Below the pieces are notes generated by a model. The model was not told the origin of the DNA. It did not search any database and was given only the letters and a program-made list of their open reading frames with translations. Positions 53,766 through 63,888 of a stretch of DNA of 64,000 nucleotides are shown here, one piece after another. Source of the stretch: Zerene cesonia (Eukaryota; Arthropoda; Insecta; Lepidoptera; Pieridae). The position numbers and the translations under genes are program-made. Every line of letters starts with the position of its first letter. The first letter of the stretch is position 1. Where the stretch lies: positions 7,440,001-7,504,000 of the forward strand of contig NC_052104.1 in assembly GCF_012273895.1 (NCBI RefSeq), written 5' to 3'.

Positions 53766-54913
53766 TATTAAAACGCGAATTACTAAAATCTATGGATTAT
53801 ACTAAAAAATTAACACAATTAAATAACTATGGTGCTTCAAGAATTATCCACCATTCATTGCCCGTATATTAACGTGATATTTAATCGTTAAAACTTAAAA
53901 GAAATGTCTTGATGAATTTTATGTTTTTTTGTGACACAATTTCTCTAATTTTACCATTCCGCTTGACTGGCTGAAGCAGCAGCTTTTAACGCTGATTCTG
54001 ATATATAAATAAAGTATACAACCATAAACTATAAAACTGTTTTCAAACGGTTTATACAGGACCTGCTCAATTTAAATGAAACGATTTTAATTTTTCTATA
54101 AATGTGTAGGTAGCATGGTTTGTTGAACCGTTAATAAAAACCAAAATTTTTTTATTTTATTTTTTTGTTATTTCTTATCTTCAAGGGTTTTTGTTTTCAT
54201 AATTGCAAGTGATAAACCTTCTAAGTTGTTAATCATTCAAGTGTTTGAAATATACTTTGTATTTTATTTTCGAACTGTCTAATTACCACAATTGTATATT
54301 CTAATGATACTATGAATGCGCAATTTCCTAACGACAAAAATTCTTTAGAAAATTGTGAATATATTAAATCTTTTCTACATACAGTCGAAGTGCGAACCTC
54401 CTTCGATTTTGGAAACGTCGGTTAAAAAGCTCGGTGAGCTGGTTATTACACAATTTTGTTTAACTTATATGTAAGATAAAATCTACAAATATCCTATAAT
54501 GATTAGTCATATAAACGTGTATTGAAAATTCTTGAAATCTTAAACGTTGTTTATGGAAAAAGTCGTGTTTTGTGTATATTTTAAATGAATTTTATAAACG
54601 GAAGTTTGTAAATAAAATTATAAGCAATAGTTTTTAATATAACATTAATATCTGCACGTCGGTTTGTATGTATCTATTATGACACACAGTGCCATCTCAT
54701 AGCTGAAATAAAGGGTATATTCACTTTGCTTCTGTGTAACCTTTAGAATAATATTCGGGGTATCCCTTTTAATACCTTTCAGCACTTTTAACATTTTAAC
54801 ACTCATTCATTGAGTTCCATTTCTCGCCATTTCAAATATATTTTTATAGCACTGTACGTAATTTGTATATAAAATGATATGATAGTTAATATACAGATAA
54901 TATTGCCTTTCAG
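53766..54913. other. Intron/intergenic, no recognised feature
   Basis: AT-rich. A scrap at 54384-54428 recalls dispersed repeats ('cgaagtgcgaacctccttcg'). No coding. Confidence 0.4.
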
Positions 54914-55098
54914 TGGATATAGTGATGAAGAATGGCCGTCAGATGTTGTTCTTTGGAGGCAATTGCTATTCACTGCACTACTCCAATAACGACAGAAGAA
55001 GATGGCGCTGTAAGAAGCGTATAAGGGGTTGTAACGCTTCGATAATTACCGTCGACAAGATGATCATTAAGGAGGGAGGATTACACAATCACTTTTAG
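54914..55098 (+). CDS. mod(mdg4): Alternative terminal exon, FLYWCH zinc finger 47 (subfamily H)
   Basis: Sixty codons after acceptor 'tattgcctttcag', phase bases 'tg'. It reads 'DIVMKNGRQMLFFGGNCYSL', W-R-C-K-K-R-I-R-G-C-N-A-S-I-I-T-V and 'KEGGLHNHF'. It is a tandem paralogue of 52907, and its dead copy lies 0.7 kb downstream. Confidence 0.92.
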
Positions 55099-55179
55099 AG
55101 AAATAGTTCTCCTAAATCTATTCTTTCTAAGATCTCAAACTATCTTAGTAACAAATTTTTTAAGTTAAAAAGTTTAGTG

Positions 55180-55240
55180 GTTGAGGGGTGAAGAAGAGAC
55201 GGACAGATTTACTTTCGCATTTATGAGTATAGTAGGGATA
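55180..55240 (+). repeat. Repeat scrap (family A-like 3' end)
   Basis: It has 'agtggttgaggggtgaagaa' and 'ctttcgcatttatgagtata', similar to the end of 39025-39189. Confidence 0.5.
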
Positions 55241-55794
55241 AATAAAGAAGTTCTTCGGCAACTCTATAAATGGAGATAAGATTACGAACTTGTTAAGGAG
55301 TTGAAAGTGTCTAGTCTTAATTAGTTATAATAATAGCCATTTTATCAAATCCTGTTTGTGTTTCATTTATCTCTGGTTTAGCTTATCTGTCAGTTAAAAT
55401 TACAGATAATGTGTGAAAAGTAATTCAAAAGAGATAGGCAAAGACGATTTGTGTAAAAATAGAAATAAACATAAGTATCGAACCTTCAATATGCTTGTGG
55501 AATATCTATCCTGGCTGGAGGCAGTGCCTTCTTTGGCCACCGACCGGAATAAGTTTTTAGCACTGTAAATATAGGCTGTTTGTGGCTAACAGCAAGTTTA
55601 ATTTAATTATAAAAAAAAAAACAAATTATAAACGTCACCTACATAGACACCTTTACGAATTTTGATATAGTTTTTGACAAAAGTTATTAAATTATTATAA
55701 TTAGTTAAATAAATCATTGATATATGCACGTGATCTGTTTTTATCTCAAACTCATTTAATTATATAATGATAAAACTATAATAGTTCTATGCAG

Positions 55795-55953
55795 TGCAAA
55801 TTGTGACGAATAATGGATGTCTGTTATTGTTCTTTGGAGGGTATTCCTATTTATTACAATACTCCAAGAATGATACAAAAAGATGGATGTACTGCGTCTC
55901 TCATCACCGTTTTCAATAAAGTGATCAAAGATACCAACAATCATGATCACTTT
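55795..55953 (+). pseudogene. Relic FLYWCH exon of subfamily H (internal deletion)
   Basis: It keeps an acceptor-like 'ttctatgcag' and the phase. It reads 'QIVTNNGCLLLFFGGYSYLL', K-R-W, then has lost about 20 bases covering R-C-K-K-R-x-x-G, which shifts the frame. The lost frame resumes as C-T-A-S-L-I-T-V and ends N-H-D-H-F. Aligned to 54914 it is plainly a dead tandem copy, and the C-terminal half is readable only in the shifted frame. Confidence 0.85.
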
Positions 55954-56442
55954 AGAAATTATTTCATCAATATTGTTGTCTAATTTAGATAACTCGTTAG
56001 CGCATAACTTTGCTACATGGATTATAAAATAAGAAACGGCTCACATGTTCTTTTAGTATATAAACATTTTATATAAACTATAGTACATAATTCGTTTGTT
56101 TAAGTTTTTTCAATGGGAATTCCCGTGGGAACGAGATGTTACGCCGCGGTAGATGGCATATGTCCCTTTTTAGACCTCTGTCTGTCTGACGTGAAGAAAG
56201 TCATGCATACTTTTGCGTTTATAAAACTAGTAAGGGTTAGATGTTTCTATATTTATTGAGTCTTGGAAATATAGTAAAATATAGTATTAGATACTTCTAC
56301 TAATATGCGCATTGGTTGCGTCGAATGATCATTTAAACTGAGAAGAACTACATAGATAGCAAGAATATTCAGGTTCAAAAATATTTTTTCGCGTATAATA
56401 TTTATTGATGTCAATAATTCATTTTCTATCAACTATTTACAG
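55954..56442. other. Intron/intergenic with a repeat
   Basis: About 56100-56235 is a repeat-like stretch ('gggaattcccgtgggaacga' ... 'ttgcgtttataaaactagta'). The remainder is featureless. Confidence 0.5.
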
Positions 56443-56633
56443 ATTTTGTCTTCGTAACGACAAAACGGGGATTTCCGATGATACGATACGGCGATCAGCT
56501 GTTTTCGAAACAACATGAGAACAACATTAAAACAAGATGGCGCTGTGTCAGACGCAGAGGCTGCCCAGCTTTTATAATTACAGTTGAAAATAACGTAGTG
56601 AATTATCTGAGTGATCACAATCATTGTCTATGA
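56443..56633 (+). CDS. mod(mdg4): Alternative terminal exon, FLYWCH zinc finger 48 (subfamily O)
   Basis: Sixty-two codons after acceptor 'caactatttacag', phase bases 'at'. It reads 'FVFVTTKRGFPMIRYGDQLF', W-R-C-V-R-R-R-G-C-P-A-F-I-I-T-V and 'DHNHCL'. C-(P/T)-A-F-(I/V)-x-T ties it to 10978. Five residues separate the cysteines. Confidence 0.91.
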
Positions 56634-56639
56634 ATTGTA

Positions 56640-56840
56640 ACATTACTAGTTGTAACCCGCAGCGTCACTCGCGTGGCACCCGGTTAAAAAGTGGCCTATG
56701 TGCTAATCCACACTATAATGTTTGTCTGTACCAAAATTCATACAGATATGATAAGCTGTTTTGGACGTGACAGAGTAACAAACGTACATAGATCCATGAA
56801 TACTTACAAACTTTGCGTTTATAATATTAATGGGTTCGAG
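56640..56840 (+). repeat. Interspersed repeat (family A-like)
   Basis: It starts 'actagttgtaacccgcagcg' and ends 'ctttgcgtttataatattaa', with 'ccaaaattcatacagatatg' inside. A second repeat of this kind spans about 57090-57285 ('ggttcgcccgtgtaagcaaa' ... 'gcattcatattattggtgag'). Confidence 0.6.
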
Positions 56841-57770
56841 AGAGATCCCGAGGCCCGTATCCTATTCCGTTTCTTTCCCAATCCTTTCTTTTCCGTCAAC
56901 CCCTTTCACCTTAAAGTGTAAGCAATCATTGTAGAGTTATATACCTCGACAAATATTTATGGGTGATGTTGGTTGCATAGTATTTTTTTAATAAAAAATT
57001 CCTTCCCTTCAAATAATTTCGTCACGCCCATTACCTTATCATGGGAAATGTTTACAAATAAAAGAGCAAATAAATAGATACATTTTTTCGGTTCGCCCGT
57101 GTAAGCAAAGGAAATTGCCATCGGAATGAGATGTTTCGCCGCGATAAAAAATACGCTATATGACTCAATATGTAATAAATCTTAATATGTAATAAAAATC
57201 ATTTCATAAAAATCACTTACCACTCGAAAGGAGGAAATAAACAAACAAATAAACTTTTCGCATTCATATTATTGGTGAGGGTTGAGGATATAAGAAAGTT
57301 TTTTTTTCTGTTTTTCTTCTTTTAGGTATTAAAGTTTATTTCACATGCAATATGTTTTTTTTTTAATGTGTGAGGACTCTATTCAAAACCTTAAATTTGG
57401 AAGCAAATTCATCTTGCGTTTAATTTTTATAGCGCGATCATTGACGTTCTATAATCAACTCACAAGAGTCCATTTAAAAAGTCTTCAAAAATGTCCGTGC
57501 GGCGTTGTATAAAACAATCATACAAATTAACACTTTATGTCGTGAGACTAACGTTCAAAGTTTATTGCAACTCTCATTAGGAAACTGTGCCTTATGTAAG
57601 CGTAGGCAGAGCTTAGCATCGGACAATTTTTGAACGCAATGTTGAGTGGTTCTTGAAAGCCAATGTGCGCGATGTAAAAACATCTCATAATCTAAGCATG
57701 TAGCATGTAGATACTATATCGAATAAAGGACATTATCAATCACATAACTAACTATATTGAATGTTTTCAG
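56841..57770. other. Intron/intergenic with a second repeat
   Basis: Holds the repeat at about 57090-57285 mentioned above. Otherwise non-coding. Confidence 0.45.
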
Positions 57771-58000
57771 TGCTCTTCTTATTAAAAAACAACGGCAAGC
57801 GAGTTGCTATCGTCGACGGGTTCACCTTCTACGTGTCAGCTGAAAGTGACCTAAGAACAATCTGGAGATGCACGTATGGTCCCAAATGTAAGGCTAGGTT
57901 CACATACACTTACGATAATGTTATAATGCGACCGAACTTCTGTCATATACACGTCGCACCGCGATTTGCTATAAACCAAGGTATGTACGTACGTATGTAA
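57771..58000 (+). CDS. mod(mdg4): Alternative terminal exon, FLYWCH zinc finger 49 (subfamily I)
   Basis: Seventy-five codons after acceptor 'tgaatgttttcag', phase bases 'tg'. It reads 'LFLLKNNGKRVAIVDGFTF', W-R-C-T-Y-G-P-K-C-K-A-R-F-T-Y-T-Y, 'CHIH' and the tail 'VAPRFAINQGMYVRM'. It has the G-K-R-(V/I)-A-I-V-D-G-x-T-F strand and the tail of subfamily I, 20 kb from the 35-37 kb group. Confidence 0.92.
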
Positions 58001-58689
58001 ATGATTAGAATAATTAGATGTTTTTAAGGTTTTTGTAATGATAGAACGGTTTTCGCATTAATTTATATAGATATAGATATAGGTATTCAGATACATTTCG
58101 ATTACTTATTCGAATCTCGTGGGAACTGATCCCAGTTTTTATTTGCTATTAAATAAATAATGTAAATGGAGATTGTCTATAAATTTAATAAGTGAAATTG
58201 TAAAAATTGAATTATTTATGTTCTCGATTGTCTTTTACTTTCAACTAGAAACTATGTCAATTTATAATAAAATTGAATCTATGTAAGAATATCTTAATTA
58301 GAAAAAATTTGAAATGTGACTAGAGACGTAAGTAGAATAAATAATAAGTTGTACGTAGTTATAATTCCTTATTGTTTTAAATAAATACTAAGATAACACG
58401 GCTTTTCATTGTATGACAAATGCTATTTTATTTTGAACATATTCGTAAATTCGGTTTAAAACGTCAAAAATCAGTTGAGAAAATTCCATATACTCGTATA
58501 TGAATTGGGAAATTATCATTGATCTAGCAATGCAAATAAAATTTTCAACAAGTGGTATAGAATATGTAATATAACGATATGAAAAAACATAATCTCATAA
58601 GATATCAACAAATAAAAAAAATATAATTTGAGGGACAAAGCTATACCAAATTTAATGTTAGTTTTATAGCATTAAAATGCTTAACATAT
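58001..58689. other. Intron/intergenic, no recognised feature
   Basis: AT-rich. Nothing is supported. Confidence 0.5.
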
Positions 58690-58887
58690 GAGAAATTTTT
58701 TTGAATAGAGTTGGGGTGTTACTTACGCACAAGAAACCGAAAAAGTAGTAGTAGAAACCGTTGTAAAAAAGTTGATTGCTGAGAGGAGATGACAGGTCAG
58801 GTGGAGAGGTCAGGCGTTACCCCGGTTCGGCGGACGACGCGGGTACGAATCCTCGTGATCGGATTTATTCTATTGTTTCAAAATTTC
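58690..58887. mobile_element. Decayed second copy of the inverted-repeat tRNA-like element
   Basis: The left end 'gagaaatttttttgaataga' and right end 'attctattgtttcaaaattt' match the inverted repeats at 46177-46330 with a few changes. The interior keeps 'gtggagaggtcaggcgtta', 'gggtacgaatcctcgtgatc' and a broken cloverleaf. Confidence 0.65.
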
Positions 58888-59099
58888 ACGACATGTTGAC
58901 GACAAACGGTAACCAATAACCACTATTTGATTATATCAAAAAAATACCGAACTTTGTCTTGGACTTGTGTATTTGATTGGATTTTAGCGTTTTTATAACA
59001 TCCTTCACACAATCTTTATGGATTTACGAAAATCCAATCAAATGCTATCTAACAATGACCCAAATAGATTTCGACACTAAAATGCTTCCTCGCTTCCAG

Positions 59100-59338
59100 C
59101 TGTCCTAAGGTTCGTTACGAAGACGTGCGGCAAGAAGCTCGCTATCATCAATGGCTACACCTTCTACTGTCACAAGAATAACCACAAGAGTCAGATCTGG
59201 AGTTGCACTAAAGGCTGGAATTGTAAATCGCGTTTCATGATCAGCGGCGATGGGAAGAACTTTACGAAAACCTATTTGGAACATAACCACAAACCGCCTC
59301 GATATGTAATTAAAGATGGCGTTTATATTAAAATTTAG
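59100..59338 (+). CDS. mod(mdg4): Alternative terminal exon, FLYWCH zinc finger 50 (subfamily I)
   Basis: Seventy-eight codons after acceptor 'tcctcgcttccag', phase bases 'ct'. It reads 'VLRFVTKTCGKKLAIINGYT', W-S-C-T-K-G-W-N-C-K-S-R-F, 'LEHNHKPP' and the tail 'RYVIKDGVYIKI'. It is the closest intact relative of the broken exon at 35362 (G-W-N-C-K-S-R-F in both), and so shows what that exon has lost. Confidence 0.92.
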
Positions 59339-59940
59339 TTCTATGTCATGAGTTAAGTTGTAGGAATTAAGATCAATGTTTTGTTCTATATCTTCTTCTT
59401 CCTGTCCTTTTTCCTTATTGGCTATTCTCGATCCCAACGAGATCGATTCTGCCAGAGTCAAGTTTTTAACAGATTATAATCAGATACTACTGAAACTTTA
59501 TGAAAATTACCGACATCATGAGATGATTCGCTTTTTATATAGTTATAAAATTGTTCTATGTCTAAAATGTAGTTTTAGGAATTAACTATCATCTGACGGC
59601 TAAATGACAGGAAATCTGACGGGTGAATATTCTAAGTGCGTTATGTATAAGATACAGTAAATTGATCGCAAATATTTCATTGTACCTACAGCTTGTATTT
59701 TAATGTCAAATATACATTATGAGCATACAATTCTCTTTGTACTTTTGATTCTCATATCCAATAAAGGGTTTATGAAATAAAAATGTTCATATTCTCATTA
59801 AATATTAGACCATATGTTGTGTGCCACGACTATGAATGTATGTCCAATAAATGCTGTCTTTACTTAATGTATTTTCTTTACTAAAATAAGATGATTATAC
59901 ATGTTAACATATATCTAACGTATAAGTATCGAAACATGAC
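59339..59940. other. Intron/intergenic, no recognised feature
   Basis: Nothing is supported. Confidence 0.45.
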
Positions 59941-60260
59941 CTTACAACGTGGCCATCGCGAAGCTCAAGTCAGCAATTCAGCTAAACTCACCGTCAGCAA
60001 AATCAAGTCAGCAATTTCAACTAAAGTCACCGTCAGCGCCTCATGAGCAGCCTCGAAACACGAGGCTTGAGTCAGCACGCTCCACGGAACTCGGCTTCAG
60101 CATGTCGTGGACACGAGAATGGCTGTCCATCAATCACCTCATATGCTTGGGTCCTCGATAGACCCAAAATAGCAACTTCGTATTTTAGTCAGTGTGGTTT
60201 TAACATCGAATTCATTCGCACCTAGGCTAGTTGGGTTTAGGACTAAGTGAATGTCGTTAC
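59941..60260. repeat. GC-richer repeat-like block with a 38-bp tandem duplication
   Basis: Two adjacent 38-base units (59965-60002, 60003-60040), both beginning 'tcaagtcagcaatt' and including 'caccgtcagc', lie in a block whose composition stands out from its flanks. 'cttacaacgtgg' opens it and 'gtcgttacaaca' closes it. It is probably a fragment of an unidentified transposable element. Confidence 0.5.
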
Positions 60261-60537
60261 AACATTAAAAGCATTGGCTCTTAGGTTTAAACCCATAAAA
60301 TGGTAATTTAATTTTTAATAAATTTACATTATAAGTGCTCCTGGTTTCCTTTCGCAACCTCATTAAATATAATTCACACAAAATTTGTTATTTTAAATAT
60401 AAACAATCATCGTCATTATATATTTTTAAAGATCACACTCTTTCCACCGATTAACATATGTGGTTATACATAAAAAATATAATACTGTTAATTTCAAAAT
60501 AATATGACACAAAATAACAATGATTTGGTATTTGCAG
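60261..60537. other. Intron/intergenic, no recognised feature
   Basis: AT-rich sequence ending in the acceptor of the next exon. Confidence 0.45.
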
Positions 60538-60776
60538 CGGAGTTCAAAATTGGCGCCAAGGGGAAAGAACAAGTCCTGTTCCGAGGTCAGAAGTTTTACA
60601 AACGTGGAGAGAGCGGGGGGAAAGTCCGCTGGTGCTGCACCAAACGGTGGTGCACCGCCGCCATCTACAGTATTGGAAATGATATTGTTAAAATCAAAGA
60701 CGAGCACTATCACCCTGGTGCCAGAAGATCTAATAATAAAGATATGATTCAAAGTGTTGCGGGAATCATGAATTGA
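60538..60776 (+). CDS. mod(mdg4): Alternative terminal exon, FLYWCH zinc finger 51 (subfamily K-like)
   Basis: Seventy-eight codons after acceptor 'tttggtatttgcag', phase bases 'cg'. It reads 'EFKIGAKGKEQVLFRGQKFY', W-C-C-T-K-R-W-C-T-A-A-I-Y-S-I-G-N-D-I-V and 'EHYHPGARR', with a tail of about 18 residues. Only four residues separate the cysteines. A-A-(I/V)-Y-(S/T) and E-H-x-H-x-G suggest kinship with 39381. Confidence 0.91.
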
Positions 60777-61650
60777 ATAAAAAATTCATTCTACAAAAAG
60801 GTCACCGACATTCCGGGAGAGAGGTTCTGATCCACGTTTGAAAGTATGACGAAATGACAGTTATCTAATAACAAAACCAATATTAATACTAATATGAGAC
60901 TATCATAATACCGACGATACAAATGAAAACCTTCTTAGTTTTTAGGAATGTCGGTTGATAAATCAAAAAAATGCATTACGTATATGAATAACCCTTCCAT
61001 TAATATACGTAGTGGACTGAGACAAAAGAAATTAAATCAAAGATATAAGAACATGATGTATGTGGTTATTTAAAAAATATCCTATATATAAATTGTTGTG
61101 ACGCGATGTTTGTTACCAAACCCCTTCGATACTTACAGACCGATTTATATGACATTATGTTTGCATATCGGGTAGATCTGAGAATAGGCCAACATCTATT
61201 TTTCATACACCTAATGATAAAAGTAAGGCAGAACAATGTTAAGAGTTTTCTCCATGGACCAATTCATCTGTTCTTGGAGAAATCTCTAAGCTTGTGAATC
61301 GCTTTGGTGTTTTCTCGTATATTTCATAGGTAATATCATCTACTACTTATCTAGATTCAAATCTAAATGTATTTACCTATTCATAAAGATAGTCATGTAA
61401 GTAAAGTTGTTATTACTAAATATAAGGAAATATTTTATGAGAGTTTATTTTAGAAACCGTTAGGTACAATGCGAATAAATTGTTTTCTTTTCAAATCAAA
61501 TACAGTTATTTTATCTTGCTTTCACGCGAAACGAACTGTATAAATTAAAATTATTTCCACATTGGTGAGATTTATTCAGATTAAAAAAATGTAATGGCAC
61601 TATTTTGCGTATTATATCTATTTGTTATATGATAAGGTAAAATTTTTCTA
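60777..61650. other. Intron/intergenic; doubtful finger scrap
   Basis: An open frame at 61106-61297 includes 'VDLRIGQHLFFIHLMIKV', loosely like a first finger strand, but has no W-x-C or H-x-H. Not called. Confidence 0.3.
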
Positions 61651-61860
61651 TTTCAGGTAATGACAATGACAGCGAGCGGGGAGAATATTAATAGGTCAAA
61701 TTGGCAATTGTAAAGTTTTCGCAAAATTTAATTTTAAAAGTTTTGCGAAAACTAGGTTTGCGTTTGCTAGTTTTGCGAAGATCTAGGGGGCTACTCTGAC
61801 GAATTAAAGCGGTACTTGTTATCGCGTGGAAAAAGACAGAATTATATAGGTTGTTTAGCA
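61651..61860. repeat. Fold-back repeat with 13-bp perfect arms
   Basis: Arms 'agttttcgcaaaa' (61714-61726) and 'ttttgcgaaaact' (61741-61753) are exact complements, followed by a third related word 'agttttgcgaagatcta'. The neighbouring 'gggggctactctgacgaatt' reads like a dispersed repeat. Confidence 0.6.
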
Positions 61861-62013
61861 TCATCACATTCGCACTATAGAATTAGTTATTCAAAAATAC
61901 GCCGCAATGCTTATTCGATCTTGTAGCCCTTAAATCATTATGTAGCTGGGCCAAATACTATGCCATACTACTTACTTTTTTACTTACTACTTTTATCAGT
62001 CGAATACGAATCC

Positions 62014-62214
62014 ATCCTACTAATATTATAAATGCGATAGTTTGTAAGGATGTGTGTGCGTTTGTTGCTCTTTCACGCAAAAGCTACTGAACCGATTGCA
62101 ATGAAATTTGGTACGTAGACAGCTGGAAAACTGGAATAAAATATAGGCAACTTTTTATCCCGATATTCCTACGGGATACGGACTTACGCGGGTGAAACCG
62201 CGGGGCGCAGCTAG
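62014..62214 (-). repeat. Interspersed repeat, near full-length (family A, inverted)
   Basis: The reverse complement starts 'ctagctgcgccccgcggttt' and ends 'atttataatattagtaggat'. It is the only clear minus-strand family A copy here and nearly matches 26251-26460. Confidence 0.88.
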
Positions 62215-62525
62215 TATTTTATAAAAATGTTTGTAAGAAGAGTAGTATAATCGTTAAATATTGGTAATAGGTAAATGTAGGAAACAATAAAACTTTAAAA
62301 TTCAATAAAATATTTGAAAGTTTATTCAATCATAAAATAAAGTACCCAGATTTATGGATCAACCTAGGCACAGCTTGAGGCTGATTATAAACAAACGCGC
62401 GTCGTTCTGGACATTTAAATTTACTTTTAGTTTGTCAGTTTTTTCTAATTTCGGGTAACAAGAAACAAAGTGTGCTATTGAAAAGTAGGGCAATTATGGT
62501 ATCAACATAATGTTTTTCTTCGCAG
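62215..62525. other. Intron/intergenic, no recognised feature
   Basis: AT-rich. Nothing is supported. Confidence 0.45.
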
Positions 62526-62791
62526 AACAACTGCAGTTCATAGTGTCGCAACGAGGTAAACAGTTAATCCTGCTAGATGGCTACAAATATTCAATAAAGA
62601 GGTCCACCATCCTGTCAGGCGTGGACAAGAGGTGCTGGCACTGTTCTACCCACAACGCCCGCGGCTGCAGAGCCCTACTTCATACCATCGACAACGAAAT
62701 ATGTAGAATTAAAGGCTCCCATAACCATGAACGTGTCTATAATCCAAATAGTCTATGCGTAACGAAACCAAACATTAAATATTTAATTTAA
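62526..62791 (+). CDS. mod(mdg4): Alternative terminal exon, FLYWCH zinc finger 52 (subfamily A)
   Basis: Eighty-seven codons after acceptor 'gtttttcttcgcag', phase bases 'aa'. It reads 'LQFIVSQRGKQLILLDGYKY', W-H-C-S-T-H-N-A-R-G-C-R-A-L-L-H-T-I-D-N-E-I and 'SHNHERVYN', then a tail of about 18 residues. It is the third member of subfamily A, 42 kb from 19656 and 20217. Confidence 0.93.
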
Positions 62792-63449
62792 TTTTGGTTA
62801 ATTATTGTTTTCAAATACTCTTTATATACTTCAAATACTTCATCTCAAATTCTCTCACAAAATTGTTATGATTAACTTGAAAAACATTTGTAAAACAAGT
62901 TAAACTACCTAGGGTTTTACTGGATTATTGATAAGTAATTTACTTTAGAGTACCAGATCTCGGACTAGATTTCAAAAAACTTCATTTTGATGAAATAAAA
63001 ATAAAATTAAGAAAGAGATGCAATTTGATTTCTATATAATGTAAGTAAAACAAACAAATATTCTACTTCGGTTATGCGGTAAACAATTTTAACGAGAGTC
63101 ACTGAACTCTACGAAGTGTTTTGAAATGAATAAATTAAAATCCAGCCATTAACTATTTCTTCTTCATTTATACATTGATTTGTTATTCCATATGTGTTAA
63201 TAAATCATTTCTATTTTATTTTGAGTTTTAATTTTTATTTGTAAACGTAGGTCATATTATTTTCATAGGCCTAGTTATAGGTAACAGTTTTTCACCGATT
63301 GCTTATTTATTATTGTTGAGCGCAGGCAGTCGGAAAATATAAATAAAATACAAAAGTAAAACAAAGGATGCTTCTCTTAAAAAGCAATTACGACCATACA
63401 ACCTTTAAAGATCTAATAGCATACTATATTCCTTTTCAAAGCAACGTAC
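62792..63449. other. Intron/intergenic, no recognised feature
   Basis: AT-rich. Nothing is supported. Confidence 0.5.
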
Positions 63450-63590
63450 GTTAGGTCTCAAAACGGGAATCCTCGTCTCCTCTACGATGGCTTCGGTTAC
63501 CCTGGAGGTAGCGGTAGATCTGCGCAACATAACCTTGCAGAGGCTGTAAGACTGCTATATTCATGTACGACAATGGTTAAGCAAATAGAA
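63450..63590 (+). pseudogene. Relic FLYWCH exon
   Basis: Fragments in shifting frames read S-K-R, then N-P-R-L-L-Y-D-G-F-G-Y (first two strands), then C-A-T-stop-P-C-R-G-C-K-T-A-I-F-M-Y-D-N-G (cysteine loop and T-x-D-N strand). The W and the H-x-H end are lost. An acceptor-like 'ccttttcaaag' precedes it with the AG position altered. It is a dead exon between 62526 and the last exon. Confidence 0.65.
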
Positions 63591-63888
63591 ACGAAATCAA
63601 CAGACATTACGTCACTTGACTTTTTGAAGTTATGGGCAGTCCAACACTATGATTAAAATATTTTTATTATGATATACTTTTAAGAGTATAAAATTTAGAT
63701 AATTTATGTTTTGTTTGTCATATTATAAAGATAATTTCGAAGCTGTCGTTCGAAGAAACGCCTGAAATAAGAATAATATGAAGACATTTTATTGCGATTT
63801 TATTTACAACGATAAGCACCTTGCTCTCATAGCCATAAGTACTATCACTCACTCTTAGAACATATAATATACCGAAAATCTCTTTCAG

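Noticed and set aside
59105..59461. 118-codon minus-strand frame
   Set aside because: Antisense shadow of the GC-richer finger exon at 59100.
61106..61297. Possible start of a finger ('LRIGQHLFF')
   Set aside because: No W-x-C or H-x-H follows in any frame, and the phase-consistent frame stops at once.
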